Source: Candidatus Eisenbergiella merdipullorum
GTDB lineage: Bacteria > Bacillota > Clostridia > Lachnospirales > Lachnospiraceae
Length of the DNA: 64,000 nucleotides
Assembly (NCBI GenBank): GCA_019118445.1
Contig: DWYY01000045.1
Location: 1-64,000 of the forward strand
Direction: 5' to 3'
The position numbers and the translations under genes were made by a program. The notes beneath the pieces were generated by a model. The model was not told where the DNA came from and searched no databases. It saw nothing but the letters and a program-made list of their open reading frames with translations. Each line of letters begins with the position of its first letter. Within the stretch, counting starts at the first letter, position 1. Positions 57,075 through 64,000 of this stretch are shown in pieces.

Positions 57075-58016
57075 TCACAGCATTTTTCTCTTCCGCAGGA
57101 TGCGGATCGCAATGACGCATATCAGAAGGATCACGATACAGATGATAGCAAATCCGAAGGGAGTATTGGCAAAAGGCATCCACCGTTCATCCACATTCAT
57201 TCCGTAGATCCCGGAAATGATCGTCGGGATTGCCATAACGATCGTGATGGCAGCCAGGTATTTCATGGCCGTATTCAGGCGGTTGTCGCTGACGGAGCTG
57301 AGCAGCTCCCTGGTTCCCTTGATGATATCCCGGTAGATCTGCGTCATCTCGATCGCCTGCTGGTTTTCCACCACTACGTCCTCCAGAAGGTCCTGATCCT
57401 CCGGATACTTCTTGATCCGGTTGTAGCGCACAAGCCGTTCGAATACCACCTTGTTCGCCCGCAGGGAGGTGTCGAAATACACCAGGTTGGATTCCAGTTC
57501 GTGCAGGTCGATCAGATCCACATCCTCCGTGTCGTTTCCGATATGCTCTTCGATCGCCTTCCTCCTGCGGTCCACGATGCGCAGATAGGACTGATACAGA
57601 AGACAGGTACGCCAGAATATCTGGTAAATAAAACGCACCTGCTTTTTGGTGCTGAATTCCTTCACCAGATTTTCCGTAAAAGCCTTCAAAACCGGCGTTT
57701 CCTCCGCGCAGACCGTGATCAGTGTCTCATTTACCAGGATCAGGCCCAGCGGGATGGTGGTATAAGCCTCTCTTTTATGTCTGTATTCAATGGTGGGAAT
57801 ATCGAATAAGATCAGCGAATACTCGTTGCTCACATCCACACGCGAACTTTCCTCATCATCCAGCGCGGCCCTTACGTCCGCCGGATCGACCTCATATGTC
57901 TCCGCTACCAGACTGCACTCCTCCGCCGTAGGATCAGTGAGCGCCACCCAGATTCCCGGCTGAAATTCATCCACCTCATGGATGATGTTATGATCTGTCA
58001 TATACCTCTTAATCAT
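57075..58016 (-). CDS. corA: CorA-type magnesium transporter
   Basis: A 313-residue divalent-cation channel. A long cytoplasmic alpha/beta N-terminal domain with extended helices is followed by two C-terminal membrane helices. The first ends in the diagnostic GMN filter (ISGIYGMNVDERW). The tail is basic (RILRKRKML). Mg2+ is the usual substrate, though Co2+ and Ni2+ are also carried by the family. It is last in the MBL-thyA-folA-corA run, 64 bp after folA. Confidence 0.94.
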   Translation of the reverse strand: MIKRYMTDHNIIHEVDEFQPGIWVALTDPTAEECSLVAETYEVDPADVRAALDDEESSRVDVSNEYSLILFDIPTIEYRHKREAYTTIPLGLILVNETLITVCAEETPVLKAFTENLVKEFSTKKQVRFIYQIFWRTCLLYQSYLRIVDRRRKAIEEHIGNDTEDVDLIDLHELESNLVYFDTSLRANKVVFERLVRYNRIKKYPEDQDLLEDVVVENQQAIEMTQIYRDIIKGTRELLSSVSDNRLNTAMKYLAAITIVMAIPTIISGIYGMNVDERWMPFANTPFGFAIICIVILLICVIAIRILRKRKML

Positions 58017-58080
58017 TGCGTTGTCCCCGCTTCATGCCTGCCTGCTGTGCTGTTTATAACTTTTCCGGACTTCCTGCCCT

Positions 58081-58572
58081 TTATGCTTTTCTCACGTATT
58101 TCAGAAAATGATAAGTGGTGTCAAAATAACTCATCTCGTCGCTGTCCGCGGCGATCTCCCAATCGCCGTCCGCATCCAGATCAGGGAAATAAGCGTCCGC
58201 GTCATAAGCCCTGTCGATCTTCGTCACATGGACAGTATCGCAGTACGGAAGGAGCTGCCGGTACACGCTCTCCCCGCCGATGACGTAAATATCCTCATCC
58301 GCGTATTTTTTCAGCTCGTCAAGAAGCTCTTCCACCGAATGGACCACAACCGCTCCCTTCACCTGATAATCCGTATTTCTGGTCAGGACAATGTTTGTCC
58401 GACCCGACAGCGGCATGCCGCCCGGAAAGGTATCCATGGTCTTTCGTCCCAGCACCACGACCTTTCCGAGCGTTTCCCTGCGGAACATCTTGTGGTCCGC
58501 GGGAATGCGCACAAGAAGGTCTCCCTTACTGCCGATCGCCCAGTTTTCATCCACAGCTACTATCATGTTCAT
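58081..58572 (-). CDS. folA: Dihydrofolate reductase
   Basis: Reduces dihydrofolate with NADPH, recycling the folate used by ThyA. Its 163 residues show MIVAVDENWAIGSKGDLLVRIPADHKMF at the start (the core is AVDENWAIG and IPADHKMF), VVVLGRKTMDTFPGG, IVLTRN and DIYVIGGESVYRQLLP. The trimethoprim-target family is clear. It lies 21 bp after thyA, the standard pairing. Confidence 0.96.
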   Translation of the reverse strand: MNMIVAVDENWAIGSKGDLLVRIPADHKMFRRETLGKVVVLGRKTMDTFPGGMPLSGRTNIVLTRNTDYQVKGAVVVHSVEELLDELKKYADEDIYVIGGESVYRQLLPYCDTVHVTKIDRAYDADAYFPDLDADGDWEIAADSDEMSYFDTTYHFLKYVRKA

Positions 58573-58593
58573 TTTCTTATCTTTCCTTCCTCG

Positions 58594-59442
58594 TCAGATC
58601 GCGATCGGGATATCCCTGATCTGCTCTCCCGTCACATAATCGTCCACCCGCACGTCGTTCCTGGTGAACCGGTAAAAATCCTTCACCTCCGGATTCAGCC
58701 AGAATTTCGGAGCCGGATAAGGCGTTCTTTTGATCAGTTCCTTTATGATCGGGATATGCCTGTCGTAGATATGCGCGTCAGCGATCACATGCACCAGCTC
58801 TCCCACATTCATATCGCACACCTGCGCGAGCATATGCACCAGCACCGCATACTGCACCACATTCCAGTTGTTCGCCGCGAGCACGTCCTGAGAACGCTGG
58901 TTTAAGATCGCGTTCAGCGTAAGCCTCCCTTCCCCTTTCTTCTGCGTCACGTTAAAGGTCATGCTGTAGGCACAGGGATAGAGGTTCATCTCATGCAGGT
59001 CCTGATGCACATAAATATTGGTCAGGATGCGGCGGCTGAAAGGATTGTGCTTCAGATCATAGATCACCCGGTCCACCTGGTCCATCATCCCTTCTTTATA
59101 CTGATGCTTCACACCAAGCTGATAGCCGTAGGCTTTTCCGATGGAACCGTCCGCATCCGCCCATTCGTCCCAGATATGGCTGTGCAGATCATGGATATTA
59201 TTGGATTTTTTCTGCCAGATCCACAGCATCTCGTCGGTCGCGCTCTTTAATGCCGTCCGCCTCAGCGTCAGGATGGGGAACTCTTTTGAAAGGTCATAGC
59301 GGTTCACCACTCCGAATTTCTTGATCGTATAAGCGGGCGTCCCGTCCGGCCACCTGGGCCTCACCTTCTCACCCTCCGTGCTCGTTCCGTTTTCCAGGAT
59401 ATCCTTACACATATTGATAAATATGATATCTGCCTGACTCAT
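58594..59442 (-). CDS. thyA: Thymidylate synthase
   Basis: Methylates dUMP to dTMP using methylenetetrahydrofolate, producing dihydrofolate for FolA. It is 282 residues with FPILTLRRTALKSATDEMLW, AYGYQLG, the catalytic Cys in NLYPCAYSMTFNV, and RSQDVLAANNWNVVQYAVL. The catalytic loop reads LYPC rather than the common LPPC. Two adjacent ATGs follow GGAGGTA; the second, at 59442 (MSQADIIFINM), has the better spacing. The ORF-track start at 59499 would overlap the upstream gene. Confidence 0.95.
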   Translation of the reverse strand: MSQADIIFINMCKDILENGTSTEGEKVRPRWPDGTPAYTIKKFGVVNRYDLSKEFPILTLRRTALKSATDEMLWIWQKKSNNIHDLHSHIWDEWADADGSIGKAYGYQLGVKHQYKEGMMDQVDRVIYDLKHNPFSRRILTNIYVHQDLHEMNLYPCAYSMTFNVTQKKGEGRLTLNAILNQRSQDVLAANNWNVVQYAVLVHMLAQVCDMNVGELVHVIADAHIYDRHIPIIKELIKRTPYPAPKFWLNPEVKDFYRFTRNDVRVDDYVTGEQIRDIPIAI

Positions 59443-59470
59443 CATTACCTCCAGTTCATCGTGTACGGCA

Positions 59471-61078
59471 TCACACCTTCCATTTATCGCAGAGCGCATT
59501 GATCTGATCCGCGAATCTTGCCAGATCTTTGTTCGCCATTCCCTTCGCGCCGCGGATGACCGCGATGAGGCGCGCTCCCGCCGCCTCCAGCCTCGCGTAA
59601 ACGCTGTTTTTCACTGCGGGCGCCTTCGCCGCCTTCTCCTTCAGCACAGGCCCCGCTTCATATTCATAGGCATCACTGATCAGATCGAACCTGGAACCGC
59701 TGTAGGGCGCGCAGGTCCGGTATCCATGCTCTCTGCTCAGCTCTTCCGCGAACGCGGTGCAGACGGAATCTTCCCCGTGCACGATAAAGACCCGGCGCGG
59801 CTTCTGCACAAAGCCGGACAGCCAGTCGATGAGGCCGTTCTTGTCGGCGTGTCCGCTCATTCCCTTAAATGCCACTATGGCTGCTTTCACATCCACCGTC
59901 TCCCCGAAAAGCTTCACTTCCTGTGCGCCCTCCAGGATCTTGCGCCCCAGGGTTCCCACGGACTGATAGCCCACAAAAAGGATGGTGCATTCCGGCCGCC
60001 AGATGTTGTGTTTCAGATGATGCCTGATCCTTCCCGCTTCACACATGCCGGAAGCGGAAATGATCACCTTGGGCGTATCGTCAAAATTGATGGCCTTCGA
60101 CTCGTCGCTGGTAATGGAAAGCTTCAGTCCGGGAAAGGAAAGCGGATTGATCCCCTGATTCACCAGTTCCATCGCTTCCTCGTCAAAACATTCGTACACA
60201 TTGCGTTCAAAAACCTCTGTGGCGTCCACCGCCAGCGGGCTGTCCACATAAACCGGGAAATTCCCATGCCCCGTCACCAGATTTTCTTCTTTGATCTTCC
60301 GGATGATATACAGGACCTCCTGCGTCCTCCCCACCGCGAAAGAAGGGATCACCACGTTTCCGCCCCGGTCAAAGGTTTCCTGGATCAGCCCGGCCAGGTC
60401 CTTCACATAGTCCGGCCGGCCGGTTTCGTGCAGCCGGTCTCCATAAGTGGACTCCATGATGACATAGTCCGCCTGCGCCGTTTTCTGGGGATTACGGATC
60501 AGGGGCTGGTCGTGATTTCCTACATCCCCGGAAAAACACAGCTTTCTCTCGATCCCGTTTTCCTTCAGCCATACCTCGATGCTGGAAGAGCCGAGCAGAT
60601 GTCCGATATCCGTGAAACGGATCCGGACCCCGTCACACACCTCGATCTCTTTTTGGTAATCACAGGGGACCAGCAGGGAAATGGTCCCTTCCGCATCCTC
60701 CATCGTATAGGGCGGCTCATAGACCTCCGAGCCCGCGTGCCGCTTCGCCTTCCTGCTTTTCCATTCCGCTTCCTGCTGCTGGATATGCGCGCAGTCGCGC
60801 AGCATGATATCACAGAGCTGGGCCGTCGCCCGCGTGGCGAAGATCTTTCCCCGAAAGCCCCTTGCATACAACTGCGGCAGCATGCCCGAATGGTCCACAT
60901 GAGCATGCGTCAGGAACACATAGTCTATCTGCGCCTCCGGCACAGGAAGCGGGGCGTTTTCAAATGGATTGGCCCCCTGTTCCATGCCTTTATCCACCAG
61001 CATATGCACGCCTGCCGCTTCCAGATAATGACAGCTCCCCGTCACCTCATGATCTGCTCCGATAAAAACAAGCTTCAT
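59471..61078 (-). CDS. MBL-fold beta-CASP RNA-processing nuclease
   Basis: A 535-residue metallo-beta-lactamase-fold protein of the beta-CASP/CPSF type. The start MKLVFIGADHEVTGSCHYLE leads to the metal motif HAHVDHSGMLP, then DIGHLLGSSSIEVW and CFSGDVGNHDQP. The beta-CASP domain contains the ESTYGDRLH and SFAVGRTQEVLY segments. The RMMBL domain ends with GMSGHADKNGLIDWL and VFIVHGEDS. About 75 extra C-terminal residues (KAAKAPAVKNSVYARLEAAG) follow. Likely an RNA exo/endonuclease. GGAGGGG precedes the ATG at 61078. Confidence 0.93.
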   Translation of the reverse strand: MKLVFIGADHEVTGSCHYLEAAGVHMLVDKGMEQGANPFENAPLPVPEAQIDYVFLTHAHVDHSGMLPQLYARGFRGKIFATRATAQLCDIMLRDCAHIQQQEAEWKSRKAKRHAGSEVYEPPYTMEDAEGTISLLVPCDYQKEIEVCDGVRIRFTDIGHLLGSSSIEVWLKENGIERKLCFSGDVGNHDQPLIRNPQKTAQADYVIMESTYGDRLHETGRPDYVKDLAGLIQETFDRGGNVVIPSFAVGRTQEVLYIIRKIKEENLVTGHGNFPVYVDSPLAVDATEVFERNVYECFDEEAMELVNQGINPLSFPGLKLSITSDESKAINFDDTPKVIISASGMCEAGRIRHHLKHNIWRPECTILFVGYQSVGTLGRKILEGAQEVKLFGETVDVKAAIVAFKGMSGHADKNGLIDWLSGFVQKPRRVFIVHGEDSVCTAFAEELSREHGYRTCAPYSGSRFDLISDAYEYEAGPVLKEKAAKAPAVKNSVYARLEAAGARLIAVIRGAKGMANKDLARFADQINALCDKWKV

Positions 61079-61134
61079 AATTCCCCTCCATTCCGGCTTA
61101 CCTCCGCCCAACAAACCGCCGCTGCTCCACACCC

Positions 61135-61163
61135 AGTATAACATGGTATGACCGCAGCGGCAA
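61135..61163 (-). promoter_or_regulatory. Promoter of the MBL-thyA-folA-corA run
   Basis: Minus-strand TTGCCG and TATACT with 17-bp spacing, about 57 bp before the MBL start codon. Confidence 0.68.
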
Positions 61164-61180
61164 ATTTATTTCTCTCCTCT

Positions 61181-62380
61181 TTATTCTTCCCCGTAGATCT
61201 CCTTTCTGATATAGGCGCGGTTCTGATCAAAATCCACCTGCAGCACGGCCATTCCCCTTATGTTCGCGTTGGAATACGTGCCGTCTAACGGCAGGCTGTC
61301 CTGCACGAACTCATAGCTCAGCAGCTTTCCAGCCGACAGGGCGAGCCTCATGCATTCCCCCTGCGTCAGATTGGTGGTCAGGTTCGGGAACAGGCCTTCT
61401 ATCACCTCTCCCGGATTGGTCAGCACCGCGGCCGGAAGCTTGCGGAACACGGCGGAAAGAACGTTCCTCTGTCTCTGGGTCCGTTCAAAGTCCGTGCCGA
61501 TATACCGGTTCCTGCAGTACGCCAGCGCCTGCGCGCCGTTCAGATGAATGTTTCCCGAAAGCGACGTGTCCAGATAATCCGTATCGATCGGCATTCCCCT
61601 CAGCTCATTATATTCATTCAGATAAGCGTTCACCCACTGCACTTCTTCATTGGACAGCTCCAGTTCCACGCCGCCCACCGCATCCACCAGATTGGCGAAA
61701 GCCTCAAAGTTCACCACTGCATAATGGGAAACCTCCGTACCGAAATTCTGGTTCACCGTCTCCATCAGAAGCTCCGGGCCGCCATAAGCAAAAGCCGCAT
61801 TCAGCCGGTTCCCATCATGGCCCGGGATATCCACATACATATCCCTTAGAAGCGAAGTCATATGCACCGTTTTCGTTCGGTCGCTGATGGTGAGCAGGAT
61901 CATCGCATCCGAACGACCTTCCGTCCCGGACGTCCTGGAATCGCTGCCGATCAGCAGCAGAGATGTAACGCCGTCCTCCTTCAGCGGCCCGTCCGTCCCT
62001 TCAGCCGTCTCCTCCACGTTCATCTCGTTGTACACCACCCCGACGAGCAGATACAGCCCGCCGAAAAAAATGACCAGAAGGATGAGAACGGCCGCTGCAA
62101 ACTTCTTCAGCCCGGAACGTTTTTTCTTTCTTCCATTCCTGCCCGAAGGCTCTTTTTTCTTCCGGGATTCTCCTTCCGCCTCTTTCCAGGCTCTGCCTTC
62201 CGCTTTGTTCTCCGCATCCTCACAGGAGTCTTCTGTGTCCTCCCAGGCTGCGCCTTCCAGGGAGTCCTCGTCCTCCAAAGCCTCTTCGCCGCCTTTTCCG
62301 ATCCCGTCTACCTCACGTTCCAGAAACTGCTCCAGTCCTTTCTGGATCTGTTCCATCTCATTTTCTGTCTTTTTTTCCAT
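61181..62380 (-). CDS. LytR-CpsA-Psr (LCP) family cell-wall glycopolymer ligase
   Basis: A 399-residue membrane enzyme that attaches teichoic acids or capsule to peptidoglycan. The first 110 residues are cytoplasmic, acidic and low-complexity (EEALEDEDSLEGAAWEDTED). One membrane helix follows (FAAAVLILLVIFFGGLYLLVGVV). The extracellular LCP domain has LIGSDSRT, GRSDAMILLTI, TSLLRDMYVDIPG, LNAAFAYGG and YCRNRYIGTDFERTQRQRNVL, including the conserved arginines. The acidic cytoplasmic extension is unusually long. The ATG at 62380 (MEKKTENEM) has AGGAG upstream; the ORF-track start at 62524 is rejected. Confidence 0.93.
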   Translation of the reverse strand: MEKKTENEMEQIQKGLEQFLEREVDGIGKGGEEALEDEDSLEGAAWEDTEDSCEDAENKAEGRAWKEAEGESRKKKEPSGRNGRKKKRSGLKKFAAAVLILLVIFFGGLYLLVGVVYNEMNVEETAEGTDGPLKEDGVTSLLLIGSDSRTSGTEGRSDAMILLTISDRTKTVHMTSLLRDMYVDIPGHDGNRLNAAFAYGGPELLMETVNQNFGTEVSHYAVVNFEAFANLVDAVGGVELELSNEEVQWVNAYLNEYNELRGMPIDTDYLDTSLSGNIHLNGAQALAYCRNRYIGTDFERTQRQRNVLSAVFRKLPAAVLTNPGEVIEGLFPNLTTNLTQGECMRLALSAGKLLSYEFVQDSLPLDGTYSNANIRGMAVLQVDFDQNRAYIRKEIYGEE

Positions 62381-62748
62381 ATCCTCATGCTCCTTTCCGG
62401 GAGCCGCTGTCCTCTTCCGGCTTCTGCCCCATTTTCTCCTGTCAAATGCCGTCCGGCCGTCCGCCTCAGGCCTTTGCGCTGCGCACATTGACTCAGGTTC
62501 CACCGCATCCGGTGCAGATTTCAATATGCCTCAGTATACCACAAATGGATCAAAAAAAGGAATGCTTCAGAAATATTTAAGAAAGGATGTGACGGAAAAC
62601 TGGGTAGAGCCGGATATCAGTGCGATATGTGACAAAAACAAAATCTCAGAGCGTGGGTGTACCGGCGCTTTCGACTGGATGATCGAGGATCCGGCAGAGC
62701 CCCGTTGATTTCTGTCTGACTTTTTTTGCATAACTTTTTTCGGACAAG

Positions 62749-62786
62749 AAACAGCGGCTTTCAAGAATCACGAAAGCCGCTGTTTT
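62749..62786 (-). terminator. Terminator of tRNA-Gly
   Basis: A perfect 14-bp stem AAACAGCGGCTTTC / GAAAGCCGCTGTTT with a 9-nt loop and TTTCTTG on the minus strand, 16 bases after the tRNA. The remaining gap to the LCP gene (62381-62748) shows nothing recognisable. Confidence 0.82.
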
Positions 62787-62801
62787 ACTGGATTCTATAA
62801 G

Positions 62802-62874
62802 AGCGATAGACGGGGCTCGAACCCGCGGTCTCGACCTTGGCAAGGTCGCGCGTTACCAACTACGCCACTATCGC
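62802..62874 (-). tRNA. tRNA-Gly (anticodon GCC)
   Basis: A 73-nt cloverleaf on the minus strand: acceptor GCGATAG / CTATCGC fully paired, anticodon stem CGACC/GGTCG and loop TTGCCAA giving GCC, T loop GGTTCGAGCCC. CCA is not encoded. Confidence 0.96.
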
Positions 62875-62913
62875 ATTCATGTCTGCCCGCCGTCTTCCCG
62901 ACGGGCAAGTATT

Positions 62914-62942
62914 ACTATACATGAACTTTACATGATTGTCAA
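62914..62942 (-). promoter_or_regulatory. Promoter of tRNA-Gly
   Basis: Minus-strand TTGACA and TATAGT with 17-bp spacing. A GC-rich hairpin (TGCCCG / CGGGCA) lies between promoter and tRNA. Confidence 0.85.
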
Positions 62943-62972
62943 CAGTTTTTTTCTCACGGCATGTTTTTCTGC

Positions 62973-64000
62973 TTACATGGACTGTCCGCACTTCACCCGA
63001 TAGATCCGTGTCAGAGAATCGTTGATCCTGTCTTCATCGATCGTTCCGTTCTGGACGGCAGCGATCACTCCTTCATAAGCGGTAACAAAATCCTCCGGCA
63101 TCAGGATCATGTCCGCACCGGCCTTCAGCGCCCTAATTGCCGCTTCATCCGCCGTATAATACTGAGAAATGGCCGACATGTTCATGGCATCTGTGATCAC
63201 GATCCCGTTATATCCAAGCTGCCCTCTCAGGATTTCCGTGATGATCTTTTCATTCATGGAAGCCGGGACCTTGTCGCCATCCGTCAGGCCCGGGGCAGAA
63301 ATATGCCCCACCATCACCATATCTGCCCCTGCTTCTATTCCCGCTGAAAAAGGGAGGAATTCCACCGTCTGCATCTGTTCCAGGGTCCTGTCCGTTTCCA
63401 CCTGTCCATCATGAGAATCCCCTGCCGTATCCCCATGTCCCGGAAAATGCTTGAGACACGCGCTCACGCCGTTTTCCTCAAGGCCCTGCACCTCGGAAGC
63501 GACCATCTGCGAAACGACAGCGGGATCGTTTCCAAATGATCTGTCTCCGATCACGGTATTATCGGGATTGGTCAGCACATCCGCCACCGGGGCAAAATCC
63601 AGATTGAACCCATATTCCTTCAGATACGCCCCGATTGCCGCGCCGGCCGCATATGCCTCAGAAGCGTCCTGCGATGCGCCGATATCCGCCATGGGACCCA
63701 CGTTTTCAAGTCCCAGGCCGTCTGCCACACGCGCGACACGCCCGCCTTCCTCATCCACGCCGAGGAACAGCGGATATTTGCTGTAAGAGACCGTATTTGC
63801 AAGCATTTCCTTCAATTGGGAAGCGGACTGGATATTTTGGGCAAAATAGACCAGTCCTCCCACCGGATAACGCTCCAGCGCCTCTTTGGTGCTCTCCCCT
63901 GCCTGCACCGCCGTGCCGACTCCGGTAAGCTGTTCCGGTGTGATGATGAACAATCCTGCTACCTTTTCTTCCAGGGTCATGGATCCCACGTAACTGCTGA
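62973..64000 (-). CDS. Glycoside hydrolase family 3, NagZ-like beta-N-acetylhexosaminidase (5' end outside window)
   Basis: At least 342 residues of the GH3 catalytic barrel; the reading frame runs off the right edge, so the N-terminus is missing. It begins SMTLEEKVAGLFIITPEQL and shows FLGVDEEGGRVAR, FAPVADVLTNPDN, the NagZ signature CLKHFPGHGDTAGDSH and the nucleophile Asp in GIVITDAMNMSAIS. The His/Asp loop KHFPGHG supports a hexosaminidase acting on peptidoglycan fragments. In Gram-positives it is usually a secreted or lipid-anchored protein, so a signal sequence probably lies beyond the edge. The ORF-track start at 63989 is a GTG without an obvious ribosome site and is probably not the real start. 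Confidence 0.92.
   Translation of the reverse strand, partial: SSYVGSMTLEEKVAGLFIITPEQLTGVGTAVQAGESTKEALERYPVGGLVYFAQNIQSASQLKEMLANTVSYSKYPLFLGVDEEGGRVARVADGLGLENVGPMADIGASQDASEAYAAGAAIGAYLKEYGFNLDFAPVADVLTNPDNTVIGDRSFGNDPAVVSQMVASEVQGLEENGVSACLKHFPGHGDTAGDSHDGQVETDRTLEQMQTVEFLPFSAGIEAGADMVMVGHISAPGLTDGDKVPASMNEKIITEILRGQLGYNGIVITDAMNMSAISQYYTADEAAIRALKAGADMILMPEDFVTAYEGVIAAVQNGTIDEDRINDSLTRIYRVKCGQSM

Noticed and set aside
56943-57075. T-box leader for ilvE
   Set aside because: The leader is only about 60 nt and no T-box motif or specifier loop was seen.
59726-61141. 471-aa plus-strand ORF
   Set aside because: It is antisense to the MBL/beta-CASP gene; no motif or ribosome site.

Overview
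The window reads as chromosomal DNA of a Gram-positive, moderately GC-rich anaerobe of the Clostridia, most likely Lachnospiraceae. Supporting signs are a class III fructose-bisphosphatase, YerC/YecD and DUF1836 proteins, a two-OB-fold SSB-like protein, the DUF5717/DUF5716-like gene set, GGAGG ribosome sites nearly everywhere, a CIRCE element and a lysine riboswitch. Most of it is housekeeping sequence. The main accessory region is about 18.3-27.3 kb.

Layout. 0-5.1 kb: rlmD-type methyltransferase, a small membrane protein, pcrA helicase and a coiled-coil protein, all minus strand. 5.3-9.8 kb: tRNA-Ala(CGC), tRNA-Val(CAC), an orphan ABC solute-binding lipoprotein, tRNA-Ala(GGC), a DUF1836 protein, YerC, a eukaryotic-type HisA and a repeat-rich lipoprotein. 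9.9-14.1 kb: dapA-dapB-fbp on the minus strand behind a consensus promoter, a lysine riboswitch and its terminator. 14.1-18.2 kb: CobO-like enzyme, SSB-like protein, typA and an AP2-domain protein.

18.3-27.3 kb: a sortase-dependent pilus/adhesin operon on the minus strand (giant InlB-repeat adhesin, small coiled-coil protein, signal-peptidase homologue without its catalytic dyad, major pilin, class B sortase, minor pilin). Its upstream region is an invertible promoter cassette. Two near-identical 24-bp inverted sites (23/24 match) flank about 340 bp carrying a perfect sigma-A promoter and an intrinsic terminator, and a tyrosine recombinase gene ends inside the right-hand site. As assembled, the promoter points away from the pilus operon (phase OFF). 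Inversion would place it about 115 bp upstream of the adhesin start codon. This is the strongest candidate for an undescribed system here.

27.4-36.7 kb: an MFS transporter, a small membrane protein, a LysR-HAD pair and purine genes purC-purF-purB and purA, with a RelE/Phd-type toxin-antitoxin module between purB and purA. 36.8-42.7 kb: an uncharacterised three-gene operon (very large repeat protein, Hsp70/actin-fold-like protein, TPR protein). 42.9-47.4 kb: a PLP aminotransferase, an autoregulated GntR-ABC operon and a SpoIID-like peptidoglycan-binding protein. 47.6-55.6 kb: HD-domain protein, CIRCE-associated htpG, glgB, a TetR regulator, a PrsA-like foldase and a flavoprotein. 55.9-64 kb: ilvE, corA, folA, thyA, an MBL/beta-CASP nuclease, an LCP ligase, tRNA-Gly(GCC) and a glycoside hydrolase family 3 gene cut by the window edge.

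Start codons were chosen by ribosome-binding-site position and often differ from the ORF track. All function calls come from motifs and remembered families; no search was run.
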